Assembly: GCA_964440805.1 (NCBI GenBank)
Contig: CAYTTR010000018.1
Coordinates: forward strand, 1 to 51,848
DNA length: 51,848 bases
DNA from: CAYTTR01 sp964440805
GTDB taxonomy: Bacteria; Acidobacteriota; Aminicenantia; Aminicenantales; Aminicenantaceae
Direction of reading: 5' to 3'
Shown: one piece after another, positions 8,098-17,408 of the stretch
Position numbering within the stretch: position 1 is the stretch's first letter
Layout of the letters: each line of letters begins with the position of its first letter
Made by a program: the position numbers and the translations under genes
Notes under the pieces: generated by a model
Database searches by the model: none
Told to the model about the DNA's origin: nothing
What the model saw: only the letters and a program-made list of their open reading frames with translations

Positions 8098-8914
8098 CTG
8101 CTTGGTTTTCTCCCTTATTTTTGTTTATTTGCCCAATAGCATCGGTGGGGCATTTTTCAATGGCGGGGATGTCCTTGTCGGAAATCTTTTTATAGTCTTT
8201 TATAACAGCCAGGTTGTTGTCCATAATTATGGCCTCTGGACAGGCCCTGGCACATATGCCGCAGGCAATACAGGCATTTTTACAGACTTTTCTTGCCCAA
8301 GGCCCTCTATCCAAGGAGCGGCAAAAAACCAATATATTTTGATTAATTGGAAGAAGCTCGATAATATCTCTTGGGCAGGCATCAACACACTTACCGCAGG
8401 CAGTACAGAGGTTTTCATCAACCACAGGAAGACCATTATCGCCCATGATGATGGCCTCAAAAGGACAAGCCCGGACACAATCTCCAAAACCCAGACAACC
8501 ATAAGAACATTTTTTATTACCACCGACCAGATTAGCGGCTAAGCAGGTGGAGATGCCATGGTAAACACCCCTGTCGGCCGCGGCTTCCCGGGTTCCCCGG
8601 CAATGAATCCGGGCTGTTTTCCGGAGAATCTGCTGAGCTTCAAGTCCCAGAAAAGAAGCAATTTGGTTGGCTGTTTCCTCTCCACCTACAGGACACCCAC
8701 TAACTTCTACTTTTCCCTGAACGATTGCCTCAGCAAAAGCACGGCAACTAGAATAACCGCAAGCACCGCAGTTGGCCTGAGGTAAAAGCTCTGAAACCTT
8801 CTCCACCCGCGGGTCTTCTTCTACTTTTAATTTTTTGTAGGCAAAAACCAATCCTGTGGAAAAGAGTAAACCCAAGATGGCCATGGTGAGAATTGGAACC
8901 AAGATATTCATCAC
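8087..8914 (-). CDS. rnfB: Rnf complex electron-entry subunit RnfB
   Basis: RnfB is the iron-sulfur subunit that takes electrons from ferredoxin. The 275-residue protein starts with one membrane helix (about 3-25), then the NCGACGYSSC...C cluster motif (about 48-75). Ferredoxin-like motifs follow: CLGFGDCVRACP, CTACGKCVDACP and CIACGICARACP, plus a final CPTDAIG. These indicate one cluster in the N-terminal domain and about three in the C-terminal part. The start overlaps rnfA by 4 bases and the end overlaps rseC. The assignment is firm. Confidence 0.95.
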   Translation of the reverse strand: MMNILVPILTMAILGLLFSTGLVFAYKKLKVEEDPRVEKVSELLPQANCGACGYSSCRAFAEAIVQGKVEVSGCPVGGEETANQIASFLGLEAQQILRKTARIHCRGTREAAADRGVYHGISTCLAANLVGGNKKCSYGCLGFGDCVRACPFEAIIMGDNGLPVVDENLCTACGKCVDACPRDIIELLPINQNILVFCRSLDRGPWARKVCKNACIACGICARACPEAIIMDNNLAVIKDYKKISDKDIPAIEKCPTDAIGQINKNKGENQADEG

Positions 8915-9486
8915 TTTATCATACCTGAAAAACCGAGGAAACCTAAGGCCATTATGCCGGCCACAATAAGAGCGATGCCCGCTCCTTTCAGGGCGGGAGG
9001 CACATCGGCCAGGTCAAGTTGTTCTCTTATCGCCGCCATTAAAACAATGGCCAGGGAAAAACCGATTCCTGAGCCGAGTCCGAAAACAACAGTTTCCATA
9101 AAGTTATAATTCTTAAGAGCGGCCAGAAGGGCCAATCCCATGATAGCGCAGTTGGTGGTGATAAGAGGAAGATATAGGCCCAAGGCCTGGTACAATGGCG
9201 GGCTGATCTTGCGAATAAACATTTCTACCAGTTGAACAAGAGAGGCGATCACCAGAATAAAAGAGACAATCTGGAGATATTCAAGTTTGAAAGGAATCAA
9301 AATCCAGTGGTTGATAATCCAGGAAACCACAGCAGTAATGGTCATAACAAAGGTTACTGCCAGTCCCATGGAAAAAGCGGAATCAATACGTTTGCTGACC
9401 CCGAGGAAGGGACAAATTCCAAGAAAGTAATGGAGGACGAAGTTATTGATAAGAATGGCAGAGATGAAGATAGCCAAAAACTCCAC
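8911..9486 (-). CDS. rnfA: Rnf complex membrane subunit RnfA
   Basis: RnfA is one of two homologous hydrophobic subunits forming the membrane core of the ferredoxin:NAD+ oxidoreductase. The 191 residues form about six membrane helices. Typical text is present: NNFVLHYFLGICPFLGVSK near the N-terminus and TTNCAIMGLALL in the second half, each carrying the conserved Cys that holds the intramembrane iron-sulfur site in this family. The start is 2 bases from the rnfE stop and the end overlaps rnfB by 4. The assignment is firm. Confidence 0.95.
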   Translation of the reverse strand: MEFLAIFISAILINNFVLHYFLGICPFLGVSKRIDSAFSMGLAVTFVMTITAVVSWIINHWILIPFKLEYLQIVSFILVIASLVQLVEMFIRKISPPLYQALGLYLPLITTNCAIMGLALLAALKNYNFMETVVFGLGSGIGFSLAIVLMAAIREQLDLADVPPALKGAGIALIVAGIMALGFLGFSGMIK

Positions 9487-9488
9487 TC

Positions 9489-10100
9489 TTAACTCCTCTC
9501 CTTTATTTTTTGGTCGATCATAATTATAAGGCCGAGCAAAAGGCCCAATGTAATAAAAGCGCCGGGTGGAAGAATCATTATAACCCAGGGTTTAAACCAG
9601 CTCCCCATAACCTGGCCTCCCAAAAAAGTCCCTGCCCCCAGGATTTCCCTGATAGAGCTGAGGACCAGGAGAGCAGCAATAAAGCCAAGGCTCATTCCCA
9701 GGGCGTCGATTAAGGCCCGGCCAACTTTGTTTTTTGAAGAAAAAGCTTCCTGTCTGCCCAGGATAAGACAGTTCACCACGATTAAAGGCACATAAGGCCC
9801 CAGGCTTTTTGATATAGGAGGAAAGAAGGCGGCCAAGAATCGGTCGGCCATGGTGACGAAAGTGGCAATAATTACGATATAGCTGGCGATCCTTACCTGG
9901 CTGGGAATTATCTTTTTTATCGAAGACACAACAAGAGAGCTGAAGAAGAGGACGAAGGTGGTGGCTAATCCCATGGCGACTCCGTTGATGACAGCATTGG
10001 TAACAGCCAGAGTAGGGCACAAGCCCAGAAGCTGGCGAAAAATAGGGTTTTCTCCCCACAATCCTTTGGTGAATTCCTGGTGAATTGGTTTAACTGGCAT
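9489..10100 (-). CDS. rnfE: Rnf complex membrane subunit RnfE
   Basis: RnfE is the second homologous core membrane subunit. The 203 residues contain about six helices, with the family motifs GLCPTLAVTN near residue 28 and VVNCLILGRQEAF near the middle, each holding a conserved Cys. The N-terminal FTKGLWGENPIFRQLLG is typical of RnfE. The gene overlaps rnfG by 11 bases and precedes rnfA. The assignment is firm. Confidence 0.95.
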   Translation of the reverse strand: MPVKPIHQEFTKGLWGENPIFRQLLGLCPTLAVTNAVINGVAMGLATTFVLFFSSLVVSSIKKIIPSQVRIASYIVIIATFVTMADRFLAAFFPPISKSLGPYVPLIVVNCLILGRQEAFSSKNKVGRALIDALGMSLGFIAALLVLSSIREILGAGTFLGGQVMGSWFKPWVIMILPPGAFITLGLLLGLIIMIDQKIKERS

Positions 10101-10695
10101 CTTCTTCCTCTAAAACCAGGGTGCCTGTTTCCAGGAGAGAGCGAAGCTTCATTAGTGAAGCGTTGACTGTATTTAAAACCGCTTCGGCTGATATGGTTGC
10201 ACCAGTAATAGTGTTGACTTCAGCTGGAGATAATTCTTCTGGAGAAGCGGCGGCTGGCTTGTGCAGCCGGAGAGGCTGAGAGCAGTCCCGATTTTCCCAG
10301 AATCGCAGAAAATCTTCCTGGCTGGTGATTTTTGCTCCTAAACCAGGAGTTTCTTTCTGGTCCAGGATGGTCAACCGGAAAATTGTGGTCAAGGAAGGAT
10401 CTGTTCCGAACATGAGAACGATTTTATCCTGGAACCCAGTACCTGAAGAATAAACGGCCAATCCCTGCAGGTTTCCGCTTTCATCTTTGGTTTGATAGAT
10501 TGAATAATCAGTTTCTTCATATATTTTTTCACTTATATGTGAGTCAGGGACAACGATGGAAATAGCCTCCCTGATTTCTTGCTGGCGATTGGCCTCGATC
10601 CGCCCTCTGGTGAGCAGCCCTACAGTTGACAGGAGTGCTCCAGAGATTAACCCAACTGAGGTAAGGACAATTATCATCCGGGAGTAAAGGTTCAC
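10090..10695 (-). CDS. rnfG: Rnf complex flavoprotein RnfG
   Basis: RnfG carries a covalently bound FMN on the outer side of the membrane. The 201-residue protein has one N-terminal membrane helix (about 7-28) and an FMN-binding domain. The flavinylation motif appears as NTITGATISAEAV near residue 167, where the Thr of TGAT would bind FMN phosphate. The phrase QKETPGLGAKI is also typical. FMN attachment normally needs an ApbE transferase; none is encoded in this window. The gene overlaps rnfD and rnfE. The assignment is firm. Confidence 0.94.
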   Translation of the reverse strand: MNLYSRMIIVLTSVGLISGALLSTVGLLTRGRIEANRQQEIREAISIVVPDSHISEKIYEETDYSIYQTKDESGNLQGLAVYSSGTGFQDKIVLMFGTDPSLTTIFRLTILDQKETPGLGAKITSQEDFLRFWENRDCSQPLRLHKPAAASPEELSPAEVNTITGATISAEAVLNTVNASLMKLRSLLETGTLVLEEEDAS

Positions 10696-11669
10696 TTGGC
10701 CCTCCTTTCTCCCAAGATGCGGGGCCTTGTATATCGATTAAGCAGAGGAACAAATGTGTTCATGAACAAAATGGAATACATCACGCCCTCAGGAAAACCT
10801 CCGAAAAGTCGGATGAGACCAATTATAAATCCTATTCCCAGCGAGTAAACAAGAGCCCCCCGGGGAGTAACAGGAGAAGTGACCATGTCGGTCGCCATAA
10901 AGAAAGCCCCTAAGATCAATCCGCCGGAGAGAAGATGAAATAGAGGGGAAGCATATTTTTCCGGGCTTATTATCCAGAAAGTACCGGTGAATAGTGTCAG
11001 GGAAAGGATAATACCAGCCGGGATTTTCCAGTCAATGGCCCGGCGAAAAAGAAGATAGAGCGCGCCCAGCAGAAGGGCGGCGGCGGAGGTTTCGCCCAGA
11101 CAACCGCCGACATTACCCCAGAAGAGATCTTGTAATGGGGTCAAGGTTCCCTGAGCAATGGCGTTTTCGAATTTCAGGTCTCCCAGAGGAGTGGCGTAAG
11201 TGGCGGTGTTAACAGTTTGGGTTGCAGTCGGAATCCAGGTAGTCATGGCTACCGGGAATGCGGTTTGAAGAAAGGCTCTTCCCACCAGCGCGGGATTGAA
11301 AATGTTGTGCCCCAGCCCGCCAAAAACCTGTTTTCCGATAGCAATGGCCACGACTGCCCCTATAACAGCCTGATCTATCCCCAAAGAGGGAGGAAGGGTC
11401 ATGGCTAAAAGAAGGCCGGTGATAATAGCGGAACCATCCCGGAGGGAAGCAAGGGGCTTTTTGCGCAGACGAAGGAAGAGGGCTTCAGTAATCAAGGCAG
11501 CCAGGATACAAGCGAGGTAAAGAAAAAGCGCTTTGAACCGGAAATAATAAAGAGAGGCGGCCATGGCGGGCAAAAGGCTGAGAATAACAGCATACATGAT
11601 TTTGGGAACAGAGTCGGAGTCTTGCAGGTGGGGTGAAGAACGAAGGAGAAAAGCTTTTTCTGTCATCAT
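10692..11669 (-). CDS. rnfD: Rnf complex membrane subunit RnfD
   Basis: RnfD is a polytopic subunit with a covalent FMN, related to NqrB, and contributes to ion transport. I chose the ATG at 11669 (325 residues) because it forms an ATGATGA overlap with the rnfC stop and an AAAGG stretch lies just before; the next codon at 11666 is an equal alternative. The reading frame stays open for 36 codons further upstream, but those lie inside rnfC. The flavin-binding Thr should be in the segment NTATYATPLGDLK, which stands where family members have S-G-A-T-P-L. About nine membrane helices are present. The assignment is firm; the exact start is not. Confidence 0.93.
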   Translation of the reverse strand: MMTEKAFLLRSSPHLQDSDSVPKIMYAVILSLLPAMAASLYYFRFKALFLYLACILAALITEALFLRLRKKPLASLRDGSAIITGLLLAMTLPPSLGIDQAVIGAVVAIAIGKQVFGGLGHNIFNPALVGRAFLQTAFPVAMTTWIPTATQTVNTATYATPLGDLKFENAIAQGTLTPLQDLFWGNVGGCLGETSAAALLLGALYLLFRRAIDWKIPAGIILSLTLFTGTFWIISPEKYASPLFHLLSGGLILGAFFMATDMVTSPVTPRGALVYSLGIGFIIGLIRLFGGFPEGVMYSILFMNTFVPLLNRYTRPRILGERRAK

Positions 11670-12982
11670 CCTTTCTTTCTGTTTTGGCTTATAATCATGT
11701 TTTTTCCCAGCCGTATCCATTGTACTAAGGGAATTTTGGCTGGACACGAATATTGACAGCAGCCGCACTCGACACAATCCAACGCTCCCCAGGCTTTGGC
11801 TTCAGTTAGGAAATTAAACTGTATGTATTTTGCTAACTGGGTGGGAACCAGTCCCATTGGACAATGGGTTACGCAACGGGAACAGCGGATGCAAGAAAAC
11901 TCCTTCTCAGGAAGACTGACAGTCCAGGCCAAAAGGCCGGAAGTCCCTTTTATAACAGGGATTTCAAGGCTCCACTGGGCCAGGCCCATCATTGGCCCTC
12001 CCATGATGAGAAGATCCGCCCCGTTCATTAGGCCGCCGCAAAATTCCAGAATGTTCTGGAAGGGTGTGCCTACCCGCACCAATAGATTTTTTTGTTCTTT
12101 AATTCCCTCCCCTGATACAGTGATTACTCTTTCATAAAGGGTTTTTCCGAAACGCACTGCCTCCCAGACAGCCTTGGTTGTTCCGACGTTCTGGACTACC
12201 ACCCCAACATCGAAAGGCAGCCCTCCTCTGGGAACTTCCCGGTCAAGGAGAGCGTAGATGAGATTTTTTTCCGCTCCTTGCGGGTACTTGGTTTTAAGAA
12301 GGGCCGCTTCTGATTTTCTCTTCTGGGCTTTATTTTGAAACAGAGAGTAAACATCTTTTTTGTTGTCTTCAACGGCCACGATTAATCTCCGGGCAGAAGT
12401 GGCGGTCCGGATAAGCTCAGCTCCCTGGAGGATATCATCCGAGTGTTCGAGCATGAGGCGGTAGTCTGATGTGAGAAGGGGTTCGCATTCACATCCGTTT
12501 ATAATAATAGTATCAATAGGTTTGTCCTTGGGAGGAGAGAGCTTCACTGCCGTAGGAAAAGCGGCTCCCCCGAGCCCTACGACCCCGGCCTCCCTTACTT
12601 TTGCTCTGATTTCATCGGGCGAAAGGGAAAAAGGATCTTCGTGTTCTGCCATTTCTGACGAAAGACGGTCTTCTCCATCATTGTTGATGGTTACTGTTAA
12701 AACCTGGTTTCCAGAAGGATGGGGGTGTCCGTCAATGGAGACAACTTTTCCAGAAACGCTGGCATGGACGTGGGCGGAAAACAAGCCCTGGGCTTCTCCA
12801 ATCTTTTGCCCTAAACAAACCTGGTCGCCTTTTTTGACCAGAGGAGAAGCTGGTTTCCCGAAATGCTGCAGGAGAGGAATCAGGACTTTTTCTGGAGGAG
12901 GAAGAGATTCAATTGCTTTACCTCCGGAAAGGACCTTCCCTTCCGGCGGGTGTATACCACGAGGGAACGAGAGGTTTTTCAT
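11666..12982 (-). CDS. rnfC: Rnf complex NADH-binding subunit RnfC
   Basis: RnfC binds NAD(H) and FMN on the cytoplasmic side and is related to complex I NuoF. The 438-residue protein has the glycine-rich segment VVGLGGAAFPTAVKL (about 134-148) and two ferredoxin motifs near the C-terminus: CIRCSRCVTHCP and CVECGCCQYSCP. The N-terminal region (about 35-100) has the usual barrel-sandwich fold with KKGDQVCLGQKIGEA. It is the first gene of the rnf operon and follows a good promoter at 13,015-13,044. The assignment is firm. Confidence 0.96.
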   Translation of the reverse strand: MKNLSFPRGIHPPEGKVLSGGKAIESLPPPEKVLIPLLQHFGKPASPLVKKGDQVCLGQKIGEAQGLFSAHVHASVSGKVVSIDGHPHPSGNQVLTVTINNDGEDRLSSEMAEHEDPFSLSPDEIRAKVREAGVVGLGGAAFPTAVKLSPPKDKPIDTIIINGCECEPLLTSDYRLMLEHSDDILQGAELIRTATSARRLIVAVEDNKKDVYSLFQNKAQKRKSEAALLKTKYPQGAEKNLIYALLDREVPRGGLPFDVGVVVQNVGTTKAVWEAVRFGKTLYERVITVSGEGIKEQKNLLVRVGTPFQNILEFCGGLMNGADLLIMGGPMMGLAQWSLEIPVIKGTSGLLAWTVSLPEKEFSCIRCSRCVTHCPMGLVPTQLAKYIQFNFLTEAKAWGALDCVECGCCQYSCPAKIPLVQWIRLGKNMIISQNRKKG

Positions 12983-13014
12983 GGACGCAGTTTTTCCGAA
13001 AAAGTTAGTTTTAA

Positions 13015-13044
13015 AGTTTATTCATTCTCCCCAAGCTTTGTCAA
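13015..13044 (-). promoter_or_regulatory. Sigma70-type promoter of the rnf operon
   Basis: Read on the minus strand, TTGACA (13044-13039) and TAAACT (13020-13015) are separated by 18 bases. They lie about 35-60 bases before the rnfC start. The -35 is consensus and the -10 has four of six consensus bases. Confidence 0.6.
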
Positions 13045-13064
13045 GGGGAAAAGGTTAAATAAGA

Positions 13065-13091
13065 CAAGATTTCTTATTGAATAAGATCTTG
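13065..13091. promoter_or_regulatory. Bulged palindrome between the divergent rnf and acetyltransferase-like genes
   Basis: CAAGAT-tt-CTTATT (13065-13078) pairs with AATAAG-ATCTTG (13080-13091), 12 paired bases around a one-base centre. It lies just upstream of the rnf -35 element. It may be an operator; no known motif is recognised. Confidence 0.3.
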
Positions 13092-13153
13092 TTGATTTTA
13101 TGCTGGGAATTCGCTACTTTTATATAAACAAAATGAAACAGGGAATAAATAAC

Positions 13154-14278
13154 ATGAGCATAAACCTGAAAAAAGTGGATTCCCGGCGAGAGCTGAAAAC
13201 GTTTATCAAGCTTCCGGAAAAAATTCATAAAAACCATCCCACCTGGATTCCTCCCATATATATGGACGAATGGAAGTATTTTGACCCGAAGAAAAACAAA
13301 GCCTTTTCCTACAGCGACAGCCTGATGCTTCTGGCCTACAAAGAGGGGCAGCCGGTGGGAAGAGTGATGGGGGTGATTAACCACAGGTACAATGAAGCCC
13401 GGGGAGAGAAGACCGCCCGGTTCGGCTATCTGGAAGCTTGGGAAGACAGAGAGGTTGTGAGAAGTCTTCTTCAGGCTGTCGAAGACTGGGCTCGCCAGAA
13501 GGGAATGACCAAAGTAGTGGGGCCTTATGGTTTTTCTGACCAGGATCCTGAGGGCTTTCTCATCGAAGGATTCAAGCATCGAGCCACCATCGCTACTTAT
13601 CATAATTTTGCTTGGATGCCACCGCTGGTGGAACAATTGGGCTACAGCAAGGACGTGGATTATTTCGTCTACAAAATTGATGTGCCAGAAACAATTCCCC
13701 CCTTTTACAAGAAAATCTATGAAAGAGCAAAAAAGAAGGGAACTTTTGAGGTTGTTGAATTCAGAAAGAAGAAAAAAATCAAGCCCTGGATCAAGCCGGT
13801 GCTTCATCTTATGAATGAGTGTTATACTGACAGTCAGATTTATGGCTATGCCCCGTTGGATGAAGAAGAGATGGAAGATTTAGCCAAAAGGTACCTGCCC
13901 ATCCTGGATCCCCGTTTTGTCAAGATCGTTACCAGGGAAGGAGAGGTGGTGGCTTTCATTGTGGGCCTTCCTGATATTAGCGAAGGGATTCAAAAAGCCA
14001 AAGGCCACTTGTTTCCCCTTGGCTTTATAAAGATACTGCGTGCAGCCAAAAAAACCAGGCAGCTCGATCTTTTATTGGGTGCCATCAAAGAATCCTACCG
14101 GGGCAGGGGGCTGGATGTATTGATGGGAGTAAAGATGCTCCAATCTGCCCGGGAAACAGGTTTTAAGGTCATTGATACCCATCATGAAATGGAAAGCAAT
14201 GTCAAAGTACGGGCCGAAATGGAAAAGATGGGAGGAAAGATTTATAAACGGTTTCGCGTATACCAGAAGGCCTTGTAA
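13154..14278 (+). CDS. GNAT-like N-acetyltransferase-type protein
   Basis: This is a 374-residue protein from the ATG at 13154. I preferred this start over in-frame ATGs at 13100 and 13133 because the text from here (MSINLKKVDSRRELKTFIKLP) matches how this family usually begins. The family is widespread, with a first domain containing HPTWIPPIYMDE and a second with GNAT-like segments (PVGRVMGVINHRYNE; FKVIDTHHEMESNVKVRAEM). The end VRAEMEKMGGKIYKRFRVYQK is typical. Substrate and acyl donor are unknown. It is transcribed divergently from rnf and convergently with polA and seems to be a single-gene unit. Confidence 0.65.
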   Translation: MSINLKKVDSRRELKTFIKLPEKIHKNHPTWIPPIYMDEWKYFDPKKNKAFSYSDSLMLLAYKEGQPVGRVMGVINHRYNEARGEKTARFGYLEAWEDREVVRSLLQAVEDWARQKGMTKVVGPYGFSDQDPEGFLIEGFKHRATIATYHNFAWMPPLVEQLGYSKDVDYFVYKIDVPETIPPFYKKIYERAKKKGTFEVVEFRKKKKIKPWIKPVLHLMNECYTDSQIYGYAPLDEEEMEDLAKRYLPILDPRFVKIVTREGEVVAFIVGLPDISEGIQKAKGHLFPLGFIKILRAAKKTRQLDLLLGAIKESYRGRGLDVLMGVKMLQSARETGFKVIDTHHEMESNVKVRAEMEKMGGKIYKRFRVYQKAL

Positions 14279-14350
14279 CTTTGGCTTTATTACTTTGGGG
14301 AGCAAAATTTTTTTATTTTAGTCCATTTTAGAAGCAAAAAACAGGCCGGC

Positions 14351-17023
14351 TTACTTGGCCTCTGCCCAGTTTATCCCCCAGCCCAGGTGAACCTTTAGAG
14401 GAACACGAAGCGGCATGACCTGTTCCATTTTTTCCTGCACCAGCTGTTCCACTTTATCGACTTCTTTTTGGGGCACTTCGAAAACAAGTTCATCATGAAC
14501 CTGAAGAATCATTCCGGTGTTGAGTCCCTGGGATTTCATCTCCTTCCAGATGTTAATCATGGCCAGCTTGATTAGGTCAGCTGCCGTTCCTTGAATAGGA
14601 GTATTAAGGGCGATTCGTTCTCCCGCTTGCCGTGAAAAAGAATTTTTATGCTTTATTTCCGGGACCGGTCGCTTTCTGCCAAGCAAGGTTCGGGTGAATC
14701 CGGTGGTCTTGGCTTCCTGGATACATTGTTCCTGGAATTTTTTTACCAAAGGGAAGCGGTCGAAATAAGTTTTGATAAATTTCTGGGCTTCCCCAGTGCT
14801 GGTCCCCAATGCCCGAGCAAGGGAAAAGGCGGAAGCACCGTAAATGATGCTGAAGTTAATAATCTTTGCCCGCCGGCGCTGTTCTTCCCGGCTTAAACCG
14901 AGAGAACCAAAAACCTGAGCGGCAGTTTCCTGGTGAACATCCCTGTCTTTAAGGAAAGTCTTGATCAGGGCTGGATCTTGAGAAAGGTGGGCCAGGATCC
15001 GGAGCTCTATCTGGCTGTAATCCGCTGAAAGAAAGACACAACCTGGACCAGGGATAAAGGCTTGCCTGAACCTCTGGCCCAGTTCTCCCCGGGCGGGAAT
15101 GTTTTGTAGGTTCGGATCGGAGCTGGAAAGCCTCCCCGTGGAGGTTACTGTTTGATTATAGGAAGTATGAATGCGTCCGGTCTCCGGATTAATTAAGACC
15201 GGCAAGGCGTCAGCATAAGAGGATTTGAGCTTGGCTAACTGGCGATACTCCAAGATTTCCCGGGCAGCAGGGAATTTTTTGGACAGATCCTGGAGAACCG
15301 GGAGGCTGGTGGAATACCCTTTGGTGACTTTTGTTTTTTTGGTGGGAGGCAAACCAAGCCGTTCGTAAAGAACTTGGGCCAGTTGCTTAGGAGAATTAAG
15401 GTTGAACTCAACTCCGCAGTGAGCAAAGATTTTTTCCTGAAGGCGGATGAGCTCTGCCTGGAGCTCTTCAGACAGGGCCTTCAAGGCTTCTCCGTCCACC
15501 TTCACTCCCCGGCATTCCATGTCTGCCAGGATTTCTATTAGGGGCTGTTCTATCTGGCGGTAAAGGGAAGCCAATTTTTCTTCAGTTACCTTTTTCCAGA
15601 GAAAGGTCCCAAGTTGAAAGGCAAAGTCTGCGTCTTGACAGGCATACGGGATTACCCTGGAAGCATCCACCTGGTTCATTGTTTTTTCGTTCTTTCCCTT
15701 GCCAACAATATCGTGATATGAAAGGGTGTTGCTCTTTAGGTAAGTTAGCGCCAGTTTGTTAAGGTTATGCTTGCCCCAATTAGGTTCCAGAAGATAGGAA
15801 AGAACCATGGAATCCAGGTCCACTCCTTTCACTTCTAAGCCTTCTCTCCTGAGAACGATGAGATCATATTTAATATTTTGGCCGATTTTTTTGATTCCAG
15901 GATCAGAGAGGACATCGGACAAGAGCTGAAAAGCGCGGTCGGGAGGAATTTGTTTTTTTGTTTCCAGGGGAGCATGTTTGAGAGGAAGATAGAAGGCCTG
16001 ATGAGGCTGGAAAGAAAAGGAGATTCCCACTAGGCGTGCCCGGGTGGGAAAGGGGCTATCTGTTTCAGTGTCCAGGGCAAAGGCTTTTTGCTTTTTTAGC
16101 TGTGACACAAGGTTATTCAGCTCTTCTTCGGTCCAGATGGCTTTATAATCGCGGGCAAGAGACTTTTTGATTTTCATTTGTTCCCCTGCCAGAGAGGTAA
16201 ACTCCAATTCCTGGTAAAGATCGAGAAGGGCTTGTTTGTCAGGCGGCTCGAGAGCAAAATCTTTTAGGGCCAAGGGGAGGTCAAGGTTTTTTTCAATAGT
16301 CACCAACTGGCGACTGAGCTTAAGCTGGTCAAGATTGCTCTTAATTGCTTCTCTGATTCGCGGATTTTTAACTTGCTCCAGATTATTCAATATTACATCG
16401 AGAGAGCCGAATTCCCGAATGAGATTTTTCGCGGTTTTTTCTCCAATTCCTGGCACCCCCGGAATATTATCAGAAGCATCTCCCTGAAGGGCCAGAACAT
16501 CAATAACTCTTGAAGGAGAGACACCAAAGTTTTCTTCAACTTCAGCGGCATGCAAGTGGATGTTTTTAACCGGATTAAAAACCGAAACAGAAGCATTAAC
16601 CAGTTGAAGTAGATCCTTGTCGGTACTAACAAGAACTGTTGCTATGCCTCTTTCTGAGGCTTGGCGAGCAAGTGAAGCCAGGACATCATCTGCTTCGTAT
16701 TGTTTCTGCTCAATACACGGGATTTTCATAGCCTTTAATATTTTTTTAAGAACAGGAAGCTGGACAACCAGGTCCTCCGGCATTGGCTTTCTCTGGGCTT
16801 TGTATTTTTCATAGGCTTCATGGCGGACAGTTGGACCCTTGACATCGAAGACCACTCCCAGGTGAGATGGGTTCTGTTCTTCTTTTATTTTGCGAAGCAT
16901 CTGAATGAATCCATAAATTGCGTTGGTAGGAAAACCCTTAGAAGTGGAAAGATTGCGGATGGCATAAAAAGACCGGTATAGGAGTGAGTTTCCATCAATT
17001 AGAAAAAGCTTTTTATTGTTCAT
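14351..17023 (-). CDS. polA: DNA polymerase I
   Basis: Pol I fills gaps and removes RNA primers. The 890-residue protein has all three domains. The 5' nuclease (1-290) begins LFLIDGNSLLYRSFYA. The 3'-5' exonuclease (about 300-490) keeps its catalytic residues: DTETD (Exo I), NIKYD (Exo II) and YACQD (Exo III), so proofreading is probably intact. The polymerase domain holds motif A DYSQIELRILAHLS, motif B RRRAKIINFSIIYGAS and motif C QVHDELVFE. The gene stands alone between convergent and divergent neighbours. The assignment is certain. Confidence 0.97.
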   Translation of the reverse strand: MNNKKLFLIDGNSLLYRSFYAIRNLSTSKGFPTNAIYGFIQMLRKIKEEQNPSHLGVVFDVKGPTVRHEAYEKYKAQRKPMPEDLVVQLPVLKKILKAMKIPCIEQKQYEADDVLASLARQASERGIATVLVSTDKDLLQLVNASVSVFNPVKNIHLHAAEVEENFGVSPSRVIDVLALQGDASDNIPGVPGIGEKTAKNLIREFGSLDVILNNLEQVKNPRIREAIKSNLDQLKLSRQLVTIEKNLDLPLALKDFALEPPDKQALLDLYQELEFTSLAGEQMKIKKSLARDYKAIWTEEELNNLVSQLKKQKAFALDTETDSPFPTRARLVGISFSFQPHQAFYLPLKHAPLETKKQIPPDRAFQLLSDVLSDPGIKKIGQNIKYDLIVLRREGLEVKGVDLDSMVLSYLLEPNWGKHNLNKLALTYLKSNTLSYHDIVGKGKNEKTMNQVDASRVIPYACQDADFAFQLGTFLWKKVTEEKLASLYRQIEQPLIEILADMECRGVKVDGEALKALSEELQAELIRLQEKIFAHCGVEFNLNSPKQLAQVLYERLGLPPTKKTKVTKGYSTSLPVLQDLSKKFPAAREILEYRQLAKLKSSYADALPVLINPETGRIHTSYNQTVTSTGRLSSSDPNLQNIPARGELGQRFRQAFIPGPGCVFLSADYSQIELRILAHLSQDPALIKTFLKDRDVHQETAAQVFGSLGLSREEQRRRAKIINFSIIYGASAFSLARALGTSTGEAQKFIKTYFDRFPLVKKFQEQCIQEAKTTGFTRTLLGRKRPVPEIKHKNSFSRQAGERIALNTPIQGTAADLIKLAMINIWKEMKSQGLNTGMILQVHDELVFEVPQKEVDKVEQLVQEKMEQVMPLRVPLKVHLGWGINWAEAK

Positions 17024-17085
17024 TTAAAAGTAAGATTACATAATTAGAGAAAGAAAAAGTCAATAAATTCACAGATATAATTCGT

Positions 17086-17337
17086 TCAGAGATGGTCCAG
17101 CTTGCCACCCTGGATTTCCTGGCAGATTCGTTCATGCTGATCTTTTAGAAGCATAAAGATTTTTTCTTTGTTGTCAGGCTGGCCAATGATAGAAGTATAA
17201 AAAGTTTTTCGTGAGGTCAGGGCCCTCCCGGATTTGTAGATAGTGGTTTCGATGCAATTGGAGGGGGAACCAAGATCCTGGGTCTGGACATGAAAAAGAG
17301 AGCCCTTGTGTTCGAGATTGGTATTATATCCTGCCAT
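17086..17337 (-). CDS. Small conserved-looking protein of unknown function
   Basis: This 83-residue protein begins MAGYNTNLEHKGSLFHVQTQD and ends with a helical, charged stretch. The N-terminal half looks like a small beta domain (HKGSLFHVQTQDLG, ETTIYKSGRALTSRKTFY); the second half is helical (KEKIFMLLKDQHERICQEI). I recall similar short proteins in deltaproteobacteria and acidobacterial relatives but cannot name a family. It has no signal peptide, so it is probably cytoplasmic. The start codon is preceded by AGAAGGAAAAA, a usable ribosome site. Function is unknown. Confidence 0.6.
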   Translation of the reverse strand: MAGYNTNLEHKGSLFHVQTQDLGSPSNCIETTIYKSGRALTSRKTFYTSIIGQPDNKEKIFMLLKDQHERICQEIQGGKLDHL

Positions 17338-17408
17338 TTTTTCCTTCTAAGGAGCTTATTCAATTATACTCCACCAAAGGAAGATATCAAGCAAGGAAGA
17401 AATAAGAC

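Noticed and set aside
8227..8523. Shadow frames on both strands over rnfB and rseC
   Set aside because: They overlap clearly identified iron-sulfur protein genes and have no domain content of their own.
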